Origin: Ramlibacter montanisoli
GTDB taxonomy: Bacteria; Pseudomonadota; Gammaproteobacteria; Burkholderiales; Burkholderiaceae_C
Length of the DNA stretch: 64,000 nt
NCBI RefSeq assembly: GCF_013087525.1
Contig: NZ_JABFCS010000001.1
Span: 2,108,001-2,172,000 of the forward strand
Direction of reading: 5' to 3'
Below, in pieces: positions 8,034 through 17,971 of the stretch (the first letter of the stretch is position 1; the number at the start of each line of letters is the position of its first letter). The notes under the pieces were generated by a model. That model searched no databases. It was not told the DNA's origin and saw only the letters and a list, made by a program, of their open reading frames with translations. Position numbers and translations under genes: made by a program.

Positions 8034-9442
8034 GCGACCAGTGCGTTCGTCAGCGCCGAAATCGAAGGCAGCGACTCCAGGTCGCGCACCATCGCCACCA
8101 CTTCCTCCGCGCGCGCCTTGGAGAACTTGGCGAACTCGGCGTTCTCGCGGAACTTGTCGGCCACCTCGTTGTAGCTCATGGGCATGGCGGGGCTGCCCTT
8201 GCCGAAGTCGGCGCGGCCGGAGATCTTGCGGCCGCCGGCCAGCTCGATGTCGATGAGCGTGGTCATCTTGTGGTATCCGGCGGCTTCCGCTTCCTTGTCC
8301 ACCACGAAGTCGACCTTCTCGATCATCTTCTGCACGTCGGGGCGCAGCACGACTTCGTCCGTGAACTCGTTGAGGCCAGCGCGGCCTTCGATCAGCAGGA
8401 TCGCCATGCAGAACTCCATGGAGAACTTGGCCTGCAGCTCGTTGGTCGGGCGGTGGTGGATCAGCGCGTTGGGCATGTTGTGGTTGGTGCCCACGCGCAC
8501 GCGCACCACGTCCTTGGCCTGGATGCGGTGCTCGCGGATCAGGCGCAGCATCTCGGTCATGCCGGGGTGCGTGAGCGAGCCGCTCGGATGCGGCTTGATC
8601 GACACGCCCGGCTCGGCGAAGGTCCAGGGCCTGCCCAGGCGGCCGGCGATCGCGTTGGCGTCGTAGCCGCCGCCGGCGGCGCTGAAGAAGCCGCGCGGCG
8701 CTTCCAGGATCCTGTCGGTCGCGGTCCAGCCGTAGCCGGCGAACTGCGCCGCCGCCACGCCGCTTTCCGAGGAGCGGCCGGCGTGGAAGGGCTTGGTCAT
8801 GGTGCCGAAGTTCTCGCGCAGGCCGGCCGACTGGCTGCCGGCGATCGACAGCGCGCGGCAGGTCGCCTCCTCGCTCAGGCCCATCAGCTTCGAGGCCGCG
8901 GCGGCGGCGGCAAAGGTGCCGCAGGTGGCGGTCGAATGGAAGCCGGTCTGGTAGTGCCGCGGGTTGATCGCCTCGGAGATCTTGCACTCGACCTCCACGC
9001 CCAGGTGGTAGGCCAGCATGGCCTGCGCGCCGCTGGCGCCGGTGGCTTCGGCAACGGCCAGGGCCGCGGGCAGCGCCGGTGCGGTGGGGTGCGTGAGCAG
9101 CCCGTACACCCGGTCGGTGGCCACCGCGAGCTGCGTGTCGTCGTAGTCGTCGGCGTGGATGCCCACGCCATTGGCGAAGGCGGCGAAGCGCGGCGCGACC
9201 TTCAGGCGCGTGCCGATCACGGTGGAGGGACCGGTGCCCAGGTTCAGCTCCCCCAGGTGCTTGCGCACCAGCGCGCCGCAGTGGCTGGCACCGCCGGACA
9301 GCGCCAGCCCGAGGCCGTCCAGGATGGACTTCTTGCCGAGCCCCACCACGTCCTGCGGCAGGTCGGCCAGCTTGGTGCCGCAGATGAAGTCGGAAACGTA
9401 GTGCGTCAGGTGTTCCGCGGCCTGCTGCTGGATGATGCTCAC
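8030..9442 (-). CDS. MmgE/PrpD family protein
   Basis: 470-residue member of the 2-methylcitrate dehydratase/MmgE superfamily, which also contains cis-aconitate decarboxylase and iminodisuccinate epimerase. The family core HADDYDDTQ (catalytic region, about residues 96-104), GVEVECKI and GFHSTATCGTFAAA segments are present. The start is a GTG at 9442 with GAGGAG just upstream. In this operon it probably dehydrates or rearranges a hydroxylated di- or tricarboxylate feeding the two downstream dehydrogenases. Exact reaction unknown. Confidence 0.85.
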   Translation of the reverse strand: MSIIQQQAAEHLTHYVSDFICGTKLADLPQDVVGLGKKSILDGLGLALSGGASHCGALVRKHLGELNLGTGPSTVIGTRLKVAPRFAAFANGVGIHADDYDDTQLAVATDRVYGLLTHPTAPALPAALAVAEATGASGAQAMLAYHLGVEVECKISEAINPRHYQTGFHSTATCGTFAAAAAASKLMGLSEEATCRALSIAGSQSAGLRENFGTMTKPFHAGRSSESGVAAAQFAGYGWTATDRILEAPRGFFSAAGGGYDANAIAGRLGRPWTFAEPGVSIKPHPSGSLTHPGMTEMLRLIREHRIQAKDVVRVRVGTNHNMPNALIHHRPTNELQAKFSMEFCMAILLIEGRAGLNEFTDEVVLRPDVQKMIEKVDFVVDKEAEAAGYHKMTTLIDIELAGGRKISGRADFGKGSPAMPMSYNEVADKFRENAEFAKFSKARAEEVVAMVRDLESLPSISALTNALVA

Positions 9443-9487
9443 TTCTTGGCTCCTCGTTGTGTCGGTGTTGGCGGAAAGCTTGCGGAT

Positions 9488-10551
9488 TCAGTGCGCGAGC
9501 GCGCGGCAGTTCTCGGGCGCCAGGTGCAGCCACACCGGCGAGCCGGCGGGGATGCTGGTCGTCGAAGGCGTCACCGCGCGCACGGTCTCGCCGTCAGCCA
9601 GCTGCACCAGGTAGTCACGGTGCGAGCCCAGGTAGATCTGCCGCGTCACCGTGCCCTGCACGCCATTGGTGGGCCCGGTGGGCGCGCGGTCGCTCAGGTG
9701 CACGTCGTGGTGGCGCACCGAGACGGCGGTGTCGCCCTCGCCGGCGAACTCCCCGAGCCGCAGCGCAGGAGCAGGCCGTTGCCGCAGGCCACGCCGTCCG
9801 ATCGGTCCCAGCGGCCCTTGAAGATGTTGGTGCCGCCTATGAAGCGCGCCACGAACTCGGTGCGCGGCCGCTGGTAGATGTCCTCGGGCGTGCCGGCCTG
9901 CTCGATCACGCCCAGGTTCATCACCACGATCATGTCGGCCGTGGTCATGGCCTCGGACTGGTCGTGCGTGACGTACACCGTGGTGTAGCGGAACTTGTCG
10001 TGCAGCCGGCGGATCTCGAAGCGCATCTCCTCGCGCAGGTTGGCGTCCAGGTTGGACAGCGGCTCGTCCAGCAGCAGCGTCTCGGGCTCCACCACCAGCG
10101 CGCGCGCCAGCGACACGCGCTGCTGCTGGCCGCCGGACAGCTCGCCGGGATAGCGCGGCGCCAGCTGCGACAGCTTGGTGGCGGCCAGGATGGTGTCGGC
10201 GCGCTGCTGCGCGTCGGCCTTGGTCAGGCCGCGCAGCTTCAGGCCGTAGGTGACGTTCTCCATCACCGTCATGTGCGGCCACAGCGCGTAGCTCTGGAAG
10301 ATCATCGACATGTTGCGCCGCTCGGGCGCCTCGGTGTCGCCGGGCGCCGAGACGCGCCGGCCGCCGACGCGGATCTCGCCGCCGTCGGGCTCGAGGAAGC
10401 CGGCGATCAGCCGCAGCGTCGTGGTCTTGCCGCAGCCGGAAGGGCCCAGCAGGCAGACCAGCTGCCCCTTCTCCACCCACAGCGACACCTCCTTGACCAC
10501 CGCCGCCGTGCCGTAGTGCTTGGTCAGGCCTTTCAGTTCCAGGAATCCCAT
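9488..10551 (-). CDS. ABC transporter ATP-binding protein (Fe3+/spermidine-type, CUT1-like C-terminus), one-base frameshift
   Basis: Cytoplasmic ATPase: Walker A GPSGCGKTT, Q-loop FQSYALWPHM, signature LSGGQQQRVSLARAL, Walker B LLLDEPLSNLD, and H-loop VTHDQSEAM. A C-terminal TOBE-type regulatory domain follows. The frame changes near 9755-9775, between the FIGGTNIFKGRW and RLGEFAGEGD parts, and restoring one base gives 354 residues. It works with the permease and binding protein encoded upstream. Confidence 0.9.
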
Positions 10552-10568
10552 GCGTTCTCGTGGGTTGG

Positions 10569-12298
10569 TTAACGGAGCACCGGCACCCGCTGGTTGCCCA
10601 GCACCGGCAGGCGGTTGGCGATGATCACCACCGTGAAGGACACGACCAGCAGCATGATCCCCAGCACGGAGATCGCGCCCATGTCGCCGCTTTCGTTCAG
10701 GTCGTAGATGACCACCGACACCAGCTTGGTGTTGGCCGTGGTCAGCAGGATGGTGGCGGAGAGTTCGCGGATGGTGCCGATGAACACGAAGCACCAGGTG
10801 GCGATGACCGAGGTGCGCAGCAGCGGCGCGGTGATCAGGCGCAGCGTCTTCAGGCGCGAGGCGCCCAGGATGCGGCTGGCATCCTCCAGCTCCGGATGGA
10901 TGCCGTGGAAGGCGGCCGACATCTGCTGGTAGCCCGCCGGCATTTCGATGGTGAGGAAGGCGATCAGCAGGATCCACAGCGTGCCGTACAGCATCAGCTG
11001 CGGATGCGAGTAGGTCAGGAACATGCCCACGCCCAGCACGATGCCGGGGATGGCCACCGGCGCGGTGGCCAGCATGCCCAGCGCGCCGGCGCCGCGCACC
11101 GGCGCACGCGAGACCATGTAGGCCGCCACCAGCGCGAGCCCCGTGCCTATCGTGGCCGTGGAGAAGCCGAGCAGGAAGGTGTTCCACATCGCCTTGCGCG
11201 TGGCGGAGAACTCGAAGAACACGAAGTTGAAGTTGTGCAGCGTGAGCGTCGCCCAGGTCAGCGGCTCCGACACGTTGCGCGTCAGCGCGGTCTTCAGCAG
11301 CGCCATGTAGGGCAGGATCACGGTGAGCGAGAGCACGAACACCGCGAAGGCGACGCCGGCGATCTTCCAGCGGCCCATCTTCAGGATGCGCGGCTCGCCG
11401 CTCTTGCCGCCCAGCACGGTGTAGCCCTTGCGGCCCAGGATCCAGCTCTTGCCCTGCAGCAGCAGCACCGTGATCAGCAGCAGCGGCAGCGCCGCGGCGG
11501 CCGCCAGCCCCGGCTTGGGCGGGAACTGGAACAGGCTCCAGATCTTGGTGGTGATGACGTGGAAGCCGGCCGGCAGCGCCAGGATGGCGGGCGAGCCGAA
11601 CATGGTCAGCGCCTGCAGGATCGCGATCAGCGAGCCGGCCAGCATCGCCGGCAGCACCAGCGGGATCGTGATCTTGCGCAGCGTGGTCCAGCGCGCGCGC
11701 CGAGGATGGACGAGGCGTCTTCCAGGTCCGAAGGCACGCGGTCCAGCCCGTTGGCCACCAGCGTGAAGACGTAGGGGAAGGTGTAGCAGGAGATGGCGAA
11801 CACCAGCCCGGGAAAGCTGTAGATATTGAGCAGGGGCGCGTCATACGGCTGGCCGCCGGCGAGGTAGCGGTAGAAGACGTTGATCAGGCCGCTGTTGGGC
11901 GCGGCCAGGATCTCCCAGGCGATCGCGCCCAGGAAGGGCGGCGTCACGAAGGAGGCCGTGACCAGCGCCCGCACCAGCCGGCGCCCGGGCAGGTCGGTGC
12001 GCGCCACCAGCCAGGCCAGCGGCGTGGCGACGGCGCAGGACAGCACGCCGACGCCCAGCGCCATGGCGATGGCGATGGCGAAGGGCCGCCGCAGCGTGGC
12101 GTCGGTGACCAGGGTCGCGAAGTTGGCCAGCGTGAGCTGGCCGTCCTTGTCCACCAGCGCGTAGTACAGCAGCCACGCGAGCGGCAGCACCACCAGCACG
12201 GCCAGGATCGCGGCCAGCGCGTAGAACGCCGGCCGGACCAGGTCGATGCGGAAAGGAGCCTTGGCGAGCGATTCGGCAGCGGGAACGGCAACCGTCAT
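10569..12298 (-). CDS. ABC transporter permease, fused double-domain (FbpB-like), one-base frameshift
   Basis: Inner-membrane permease with two binding-protein-dependent transport domains in one chain. The two EAA-type loops are visible: DLEDASSILGARAWTTLRKI and ELEDASRILGASRLKTLRLI. About 12 hydrophobic helices. A lost base at about 11690 (GCGCTGGAC for GCCTGGAC) splits the frame; corrected length is 576 residues, matching fused permeases of the ferric/thiamine/phosphonate type. It sits 17 bases before the ATPase gene. Confidence 0.9.
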
Positions 12299-12305
12299 CG
12301 CGTCC

Positions 12306-13349
12306 TCAGGTGCCGAAATACTCTTCGTACTTCTTCTTGATGTTGTCCGGCTGCAGCTGCGCCGGGTCGGAGTTCAGCAGCTTGATCTGCGACAGCGGCA
12401 TGCGGCCCGCCTTCTCCTTCACCTCGGGGTGGAAGGAGCGCAGCCCGCCGACGTCGCTATTGAGCTGCTGCGCCTCGTGCGTGAACATGAAGTGGTAGAA
12501 CAGGCGCGCCGCGTTCGGGTTGGGCGCGTTCTTCAGCAGCGCCGCGTTGCCGATCACGATCGGCGTGCCTTCGGTGGCGTACACCGGCTCGATCGGCACG
12601 CCGCTTTCCTTGAGCACGAACACGTTGTATTCGTTGCCGTCGGCCATGACGGGCCGCTCGCCCTGCGCCAGCTTCTTGGGCGGCTCGGTGGACGACTGCA
12701 CCTGCATCACCTTCTGCTTGCCCAGCTTCTCGAAGTAGCTCCAGCCCAGGGGCGACTGGCTCAGGGCCTGGGTGCCGGTCATGATGGTGCCGCTGTAGCC
12801 CGGGTGCGCCTTCACCAGCTTGCCCTGCCACTTGGGATCCAGCAGGTCGGCGTGCGACTTGGGCGCCTGCTCCTTGGGCACCAGCTTGGTGTTGTAGGCG
12901 ATCACCGAGAGGTGGGCGCGGTAGGCGGCGTAGGTGCCGTCGGCGTCCTTGTATTCCTTGGGCCAGTGCTTCGCCACTTCACTGGGCACCGCCGGCTGCA
13001 GCCAGCCCTGCTTCTTGAAGTGCACGAAGTGCACCGCGTCCGAGGTCTCGATGACGTCGGCCGCGTGGATCTTGCTGCCGTATTCCTGGTTGATGCGCTG
13101 GAACAGGCGCTCGGCGCCGGAGCGCTCCACCTGCACCTTGATGCCGGGGTACTTGGCCTCGAAGGCGCGCGCGAGCTTCTCGGCGACCTGCACGTCGGTG
13201 GCCGAGTACCACACGATCTTGCCTTCCTTCTGCGCGGCGGCCACCAGCTGCGGCGTCGCGTCGTAGGGGGCGGGAGCTTGGGAATGGGCCACACCCGAGG
13301 CGAGTGCGGCCACGAGCGCCAGGACGGCGGCGGCGGGCTGGGCTGACAT
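12306..13349 (-). CDS. ABC transporter periplasmic substrate-binding protein (family 1)
   Basis: 347 residues with a signal peptide (about 1-24, cut near VAHSQA) and a type II periplasmic binding fold: GKIVWYSATD, AFEAKYPGIKVQVERSG, DVIETSDAVHF. It resembles the Fe3+/aminoethylphosphonate-type family 1 proteins. Because the gene leads an operon of hydroxy-acid enzymes, an organic-acid ligand is more likely than iron. ATG at 13349, preceded by GGAGACAAC, is preferred over the longer open frame that reads into the promoter. Transcribed from the operator-overlapped promoter at 13393-13421. Confidence 0.88.
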   Translation of the reverse strand: MSAQPAAAVLALVAALASGVAHSQAPAPYDATPQLVAAAQKEGKIVWYSATDVQVAEKLARAFEAKYPGIKVQVERSGAERLFQRINQEYGSKIHAADVIETSDAVHFVHFKKQGWLQPAVPSEVAKHWPKEYKDADGTYAAYRAHLSVIAYNTKLVPKEQAPKSHADLLDPKWQGKLVKAHPGYSGTIMTGTQALSQSPLGWSYFEKLGKQKVMQVQSSTEPPKKLAQGERPVMADGNEYNVFVLKESGVPIEPVYATEGTPIVIGNAALLKNAPNPNAARLFYHFMFTHEAQQLNSDVGGLRSFHPEVKEKAGRMPLSQIKLLNSDPAQLQPDNIKKKYEEYFGT

Positions 13350-13392
13350 GTTGTCTCCTTGACGCGGTTTCGCTGCGAACCGCTGCGGGGAG

Positions 13393-13421
13393 ATACTGAA
13401 CGCGCTTTCCTGAAGTGTCAA
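13393..13421 (-). promoter_or_regulatory. promoter of the ABC/hydroxy-acid operon
   Basis: On the minus strand: perfect -35 TTGACA (13421-13416), 17-base spacer, weak -10 CAGTAT (13398-13393). The -35 lies inside the left arm of the palindrome at 13416-13444, so bound regulator would block RNA polymerase. Confidence 0.6.
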
Positions 13422-13444
13422 CAGTTCAGACCATAACGTCGACA
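13416..13444. promoter_or_regulatory. second GntR-type operator, upstream of the ABC/hydroxy-acid operon
   Basis: TGTCAAC-N15-GTCGACA (13416-13422 and 13438-13444), the same spacing as the element at 5146-5174 and differing in one arm base. It lies between fumC and the binding-protein gene. Confidence 0.7.
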
Positions 13445-13458
13445 CTGATGGGGAAGTC

Positions 13459-14838
<1,380 letters not shown>

Positions 14839-14989
14839 GCGCGGACCCTAGCAGCTTTGCCCGCGGGCGTGCAGCGATGCCCTTTACTGACGAGCATCAA
14901 CAGGCGATCCGCGACCGCACTTTTTCGCAGGGATGCGCGATGCGCGCCGGCCGCCCTGTGATCCAATCTCCTGCGCAGAGGCAGATCCC

Positions 14990-15376
14990 GTGGCATCCCC
15001 AGAACCGCACCAGTGCACCCAGGCCAGGACCGGGCGCTCGCTGCGGCGCGCCTGCGCCGTGGCGATCGTGCTTTCCGGCACCGGGTGCGCCGACCTGGAA
15101 CAGGCAGCGCGCCAGCTTCCGCAGCCGGCCGCCGGCGGCGGCGGGGGCATCCGCGAGCAGCGGGAAATCGAGATGAACCGGCGCTGGCAGGACCAGCCGC
15201 TCACGCAGCTGGTCGCGGAACTGGGCAAGCCGATGCTGACCCTGAACATCCCCGGCGGCGGCACCCCACCCGGTTTCGTGGTGGTCTACGGCGAACACGG
15301 CTCCAGCGGCTGCATCGACGCCTTCGCCGTGAACTCGGGCGGGGAGCCCCGCATCCGCCTGTACTACTGCCGCTGA
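14990..15376 (+). CDS. hypothetical lipoprotein
   Basis: About 128 residues from a GTG at 14990 (an in-frame ATG also exists at 14933). A basic stretch and hydrophobic segment ending in the lipobox-like LSGTGC (ACAVAIVLSGTGCADLEQ) suggest a lipid-anchored periplasmic protein. The mature part has a Gly-rich linker and a small domain (WQDQPLTQLVAELGKP ... YCR) resembling short outer-membrane lipoprotein domains. No family is recognised with confidence. Divergent from fumC. Confidence 0.5.
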   Translation: MASPEPHQCTQARTGRSLRRACAVAIVLSGTGCADLEQAARQLPQPAAGGGGGIREQREIEMNRRWQDQPLTQLVAELGKPMLTLNIPGGGTPPGFVVVYGEHGSSGCIDAFAVNSGGEPRIRLYYCR

Positions 15377-15429
15377 CCGGCCGGCGCGCCTGCGGTCGCG
15401 CTGGCAGCGGCCGCTGCCACAATCGGGCG

Positions 15430-17024
15430 ATGTCCCTGTTGATGCATTTCCTGCGCTCGCTGCTGGCATCCCCGTCGCCGCAGCCAGTCACCGGGCCCGC
15501 CATCGCACCGCCGCAACTGCCTCCGCCGGCCGATCGGCCCGCTCCCAGGGCCGCATCGGACGAGCCGCCGGCCTGGCGGCTGCTGGAGGCACAGGCCGGC
15601 GTGCAGGACCTCGATTACGGCGACCACGCGCGTCCCGGCATCCAGCACCTGTTCGGGCACCAGCCCCGCCGCATCCTGGACATCGGCTGCGCCTCGGGTG
15701 CCGTCGGCGCCGGGCTGAAGGCGTCGGATCCCGGCCTGTGGGTGTGGGGCTGCGAGCTGAACGAACGGGCGGCGCGCGTGGCCGCCACGCGCCTGGACCA
15801 CGTCACCCCCGTCGCGCGTGCGCAGTGGCCCGAGTCCGACCGGGCACTGCTGAAGTCCGTGGACACCGTGCTGCTGCTCGACGTGCTGGAGCACATGTAC
15901 AACCCCTGGGCGGAACTCGAGTTCCTCTCGGAGCACCTGCCCGACGAAGCGCAGGTGATCGTCAGCCTGCCGCACGTGGGCCACCTTTCGGTCATGACGC
16001 AGCTGGCGAAGGGCAGCTTCGACTACCGGCCCACCGGCATCCTGGACGTGACGCACATCCGCTTCTTCACGCTGCCGGGCATGCACGAGATGTTCGACCA
16101 GACCGGCTTTGCCGTCGACGAACAGTGGGTCCTGAGCAGCTCGCGCAACATCGCGATCGAGAGTTTCCCGACGCAGGTGCAGGCCGGCGAGCTGAAGCTG
16201 ACCGTGGAAAGCGCCGAGGAGTGGGAACGGCTCAACGTCATCCAGTACGGCTTCCGGCTGTCGAAGAAGCGGGGGTCTCGCGTGGCTGCGGCAGACGACA
16301 CGCCGGCCTGGCGGCTGCTCGCGGCGCAGGCCGGGGTACAGGAACATGACTATGGCGAGGGGAGCGGCTCGGCGTGCGCGAGCTGTTCGGCCACGCACCG
16401 CGCCGCGTGCTGGACATCGGTTGCGCCGCCGGCGCCATCGGCGCCGGCATGAAGCGATCCATGCCGGGGCTGTGGGTGTGGGGCTGCGAGCTGAACGAGC
16501 GCGCGGCCAGCGTGGCCGCCGGCCGGCTGGACCACGTCACCACGTTGCCGCGCGAGCAATGGAGCGCCGCGGACCGGGAGCGGGTTGCCGGCGTCGACAC
16601 CGTGCTGCTGCTCGACGTGCTGGAGCACATGTACAACCCCTGGGCCGAACTGCAATTCCTCTCGGCGAACCTGCCGCCGGACGCGCAGGTGATCGTCAGC
16701 CTGCCCAACGTCGGCTACCTGTGGGTCATCGAAGCCCTTTCGCGCGGCGTCTTCCAGTACCTGCCGGCCGGCGTGCTCGATGTCACGCACATCCGCTTCT
16801 TCACCCTGGACACCATGCGATCCATGTTCGAGGAGACCGGCTTCGAGGTGGAGGCGATCGCCGTCCTGGGCAGCTCGGGCGAGCAGATGGAACGCTTCCC
16901 CGCGCCGGTCGCGTGCGGCAAGCTGCTGCTGACGGTGGAGAGCGCCGAGGAATGGACGCAGCTCAATGCCACCCAGTTCGGCTTCCGCCTGCGCCCGAGG
17001 CGGCGCGGGCCTCACGCCGTGTAG
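15430..17024 (+). CDS. tandem-duplicated class I SAM-dependent methyltransferase, one-base frameshift
   Basis: Two near-identical methyltransferase units in one reading frame. Unit 1 (about residues 45-285) has RILDIGCASGAVGAGLK and DTVLLLDVLEHMYNPW; unit 2 (about 290-531) has RVLDIGCAAGAIGAGMK and the same DTVLLLDVLEHMYNPW. Both carry PAWRLL-AQAGVQ-DYG at the start and VTHIRFFTL near the end. The frame breaks at the G4 run at 16359-16362; adding one G gives DYGEGERLGVRELFGH, aligning residue for residue with unit 1 and yielding 531 residues. The motif set resembles methyltransferases found with glycan or O-antigen genes. No such cluster is adjacent, so the substrate is unknown. Confidence 0.8.
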
Positions 17025-17037
17025 CAGTCGGCGGGGC

Positions 17038-17870
17038 TCAGCCTCCGCCGCGCCGCGCCGGCCCGCCCTGTTCCAGCGTGACCGTCGGGATGTCGTCGGC
17101 ATGGGCGATCACCTGTCGCTGCGGCAGGTAGTGCAGCAGCAGGTCCGTCTCCCTCTTCACCACGCGGTAGCACTCGCAACTGAGGGATTCGAGGCGTGCG
17201 CGGTCCATCACCCTGATCATTCCCCGTTCATAGGAGATCACCCCGAGGTGTTCCAGCTTCGAGGCGGCGACCGTCACGCCCGGCCGGCGGACCCCGAGCA
17301 TGTTGGCGATGAATTCCTGGGTCATCGTCAGCCGGTTGTGCGACAGCCGATCCATGGAAAGAAGCAGCCATCGGCAAAGCTGCTGGTCGATCGTGTGGTG
17401 CCGGTTGCACACGGCGGTCTGGGCCACCTGCGTGATGAGTGCCTGCGTGTAGCGCAGCATCAGCAGCAGCACTCTCCATGCCGGTTGAATTCATCCTTCA
17501 CCCGCGGCCTCGGCAGGCGGTAGGCATGGCCCGCGCTTTGCACGATGGAGCGGCTGGGCGTGCCCTCCCCTCCCATGTACAAGGTGATGCCCAGCAAGCC
17601 CTCGTTTCCCACGACCGAGATCGCCGTGGAGGCACCGTTTTCCATCAGGTACTGCATGGAGATGATGGAGTCGGTCGGGAAATAGACGTGTCGCATGGGC
17701 CGCCCCGCCTCGTACATCAAGGCGCGCAACGGCAGTTCGGCAAGCTCCAGGTGCGGGAAGAGGCGCCCCTGGACCTCGGGGGACAAGGCGGCGAGCAGGT
17801 GGTTCTGCCTGGGTTCCGGAGGGGGAGCGGCATGGGGAGATCCCTTGCGGCCGGCAGGTGGTTGCGCCAT
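17038..17870 (-). CDS. Crp/Fnr family transcriptional regulator, one-base frameshift
   Basis: The N-terminal half is a cNMP-binding beta-barrel (YEAGRPMRHVYFPTDSIIS, GNEGLLGITLYMGG); the C-terminal half is a Crp-type helix-turn-helix (MTQEFIANMLGVRRPGVTVAASKLEHLGVISYERG). No Fe-S cysteine cluster of the FNR type is evident. The cNMP pocket arginine is not obvious, so the ligand is uncertain. The frame changes at about 17481-17484; one restored G joins EFNR to AWRVLLLMLRYTQ, giving 277 residues. Divergent from the class I fumarase across 101 bases, so regulation of that gene is possible. Confidence 0.85.
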
Positions 17871-17971
17871 GTCCGCAGTCTAGATGCAGGCGGCGCTTGC
17901 CGGGGAGTGTAAGAAGGTGCTCAGCAGCGTTTGGGATAATGGACCCGGACCCTCCTTCACCCTTCCACACC

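Noticed and set aside
7023-9533. An 836-residue open frame ending in the PdxA-like protein
   Set aside because: Its first 500 residues are an out-of-frame Arg/Pro-rich shadow of the MmgE/PrpD gene; the PdxA start at 8033 is clear.
12306-13349. Ferric-iron (FbpABC) uptake
   Set aside because: The double-domain permease and family 1 receptor look FbpABC-like, but the operon encodes hydroxy-acid enzymes and is under a FadR-type regulator, with no Fur-like site noticed.
15430-17024. Two independent methyltransferase genes
   Set aside because: No stop or RBS separates the copies except at a G4 run; one added G aligns both copies exactly, so a single gene is simpler.
17935-17940. GATAAT as a -10 box for the class I fumarase
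   Set aside because: No acceptable -35 at 15-19 bases upstream; not strong enough to list as a promoter.
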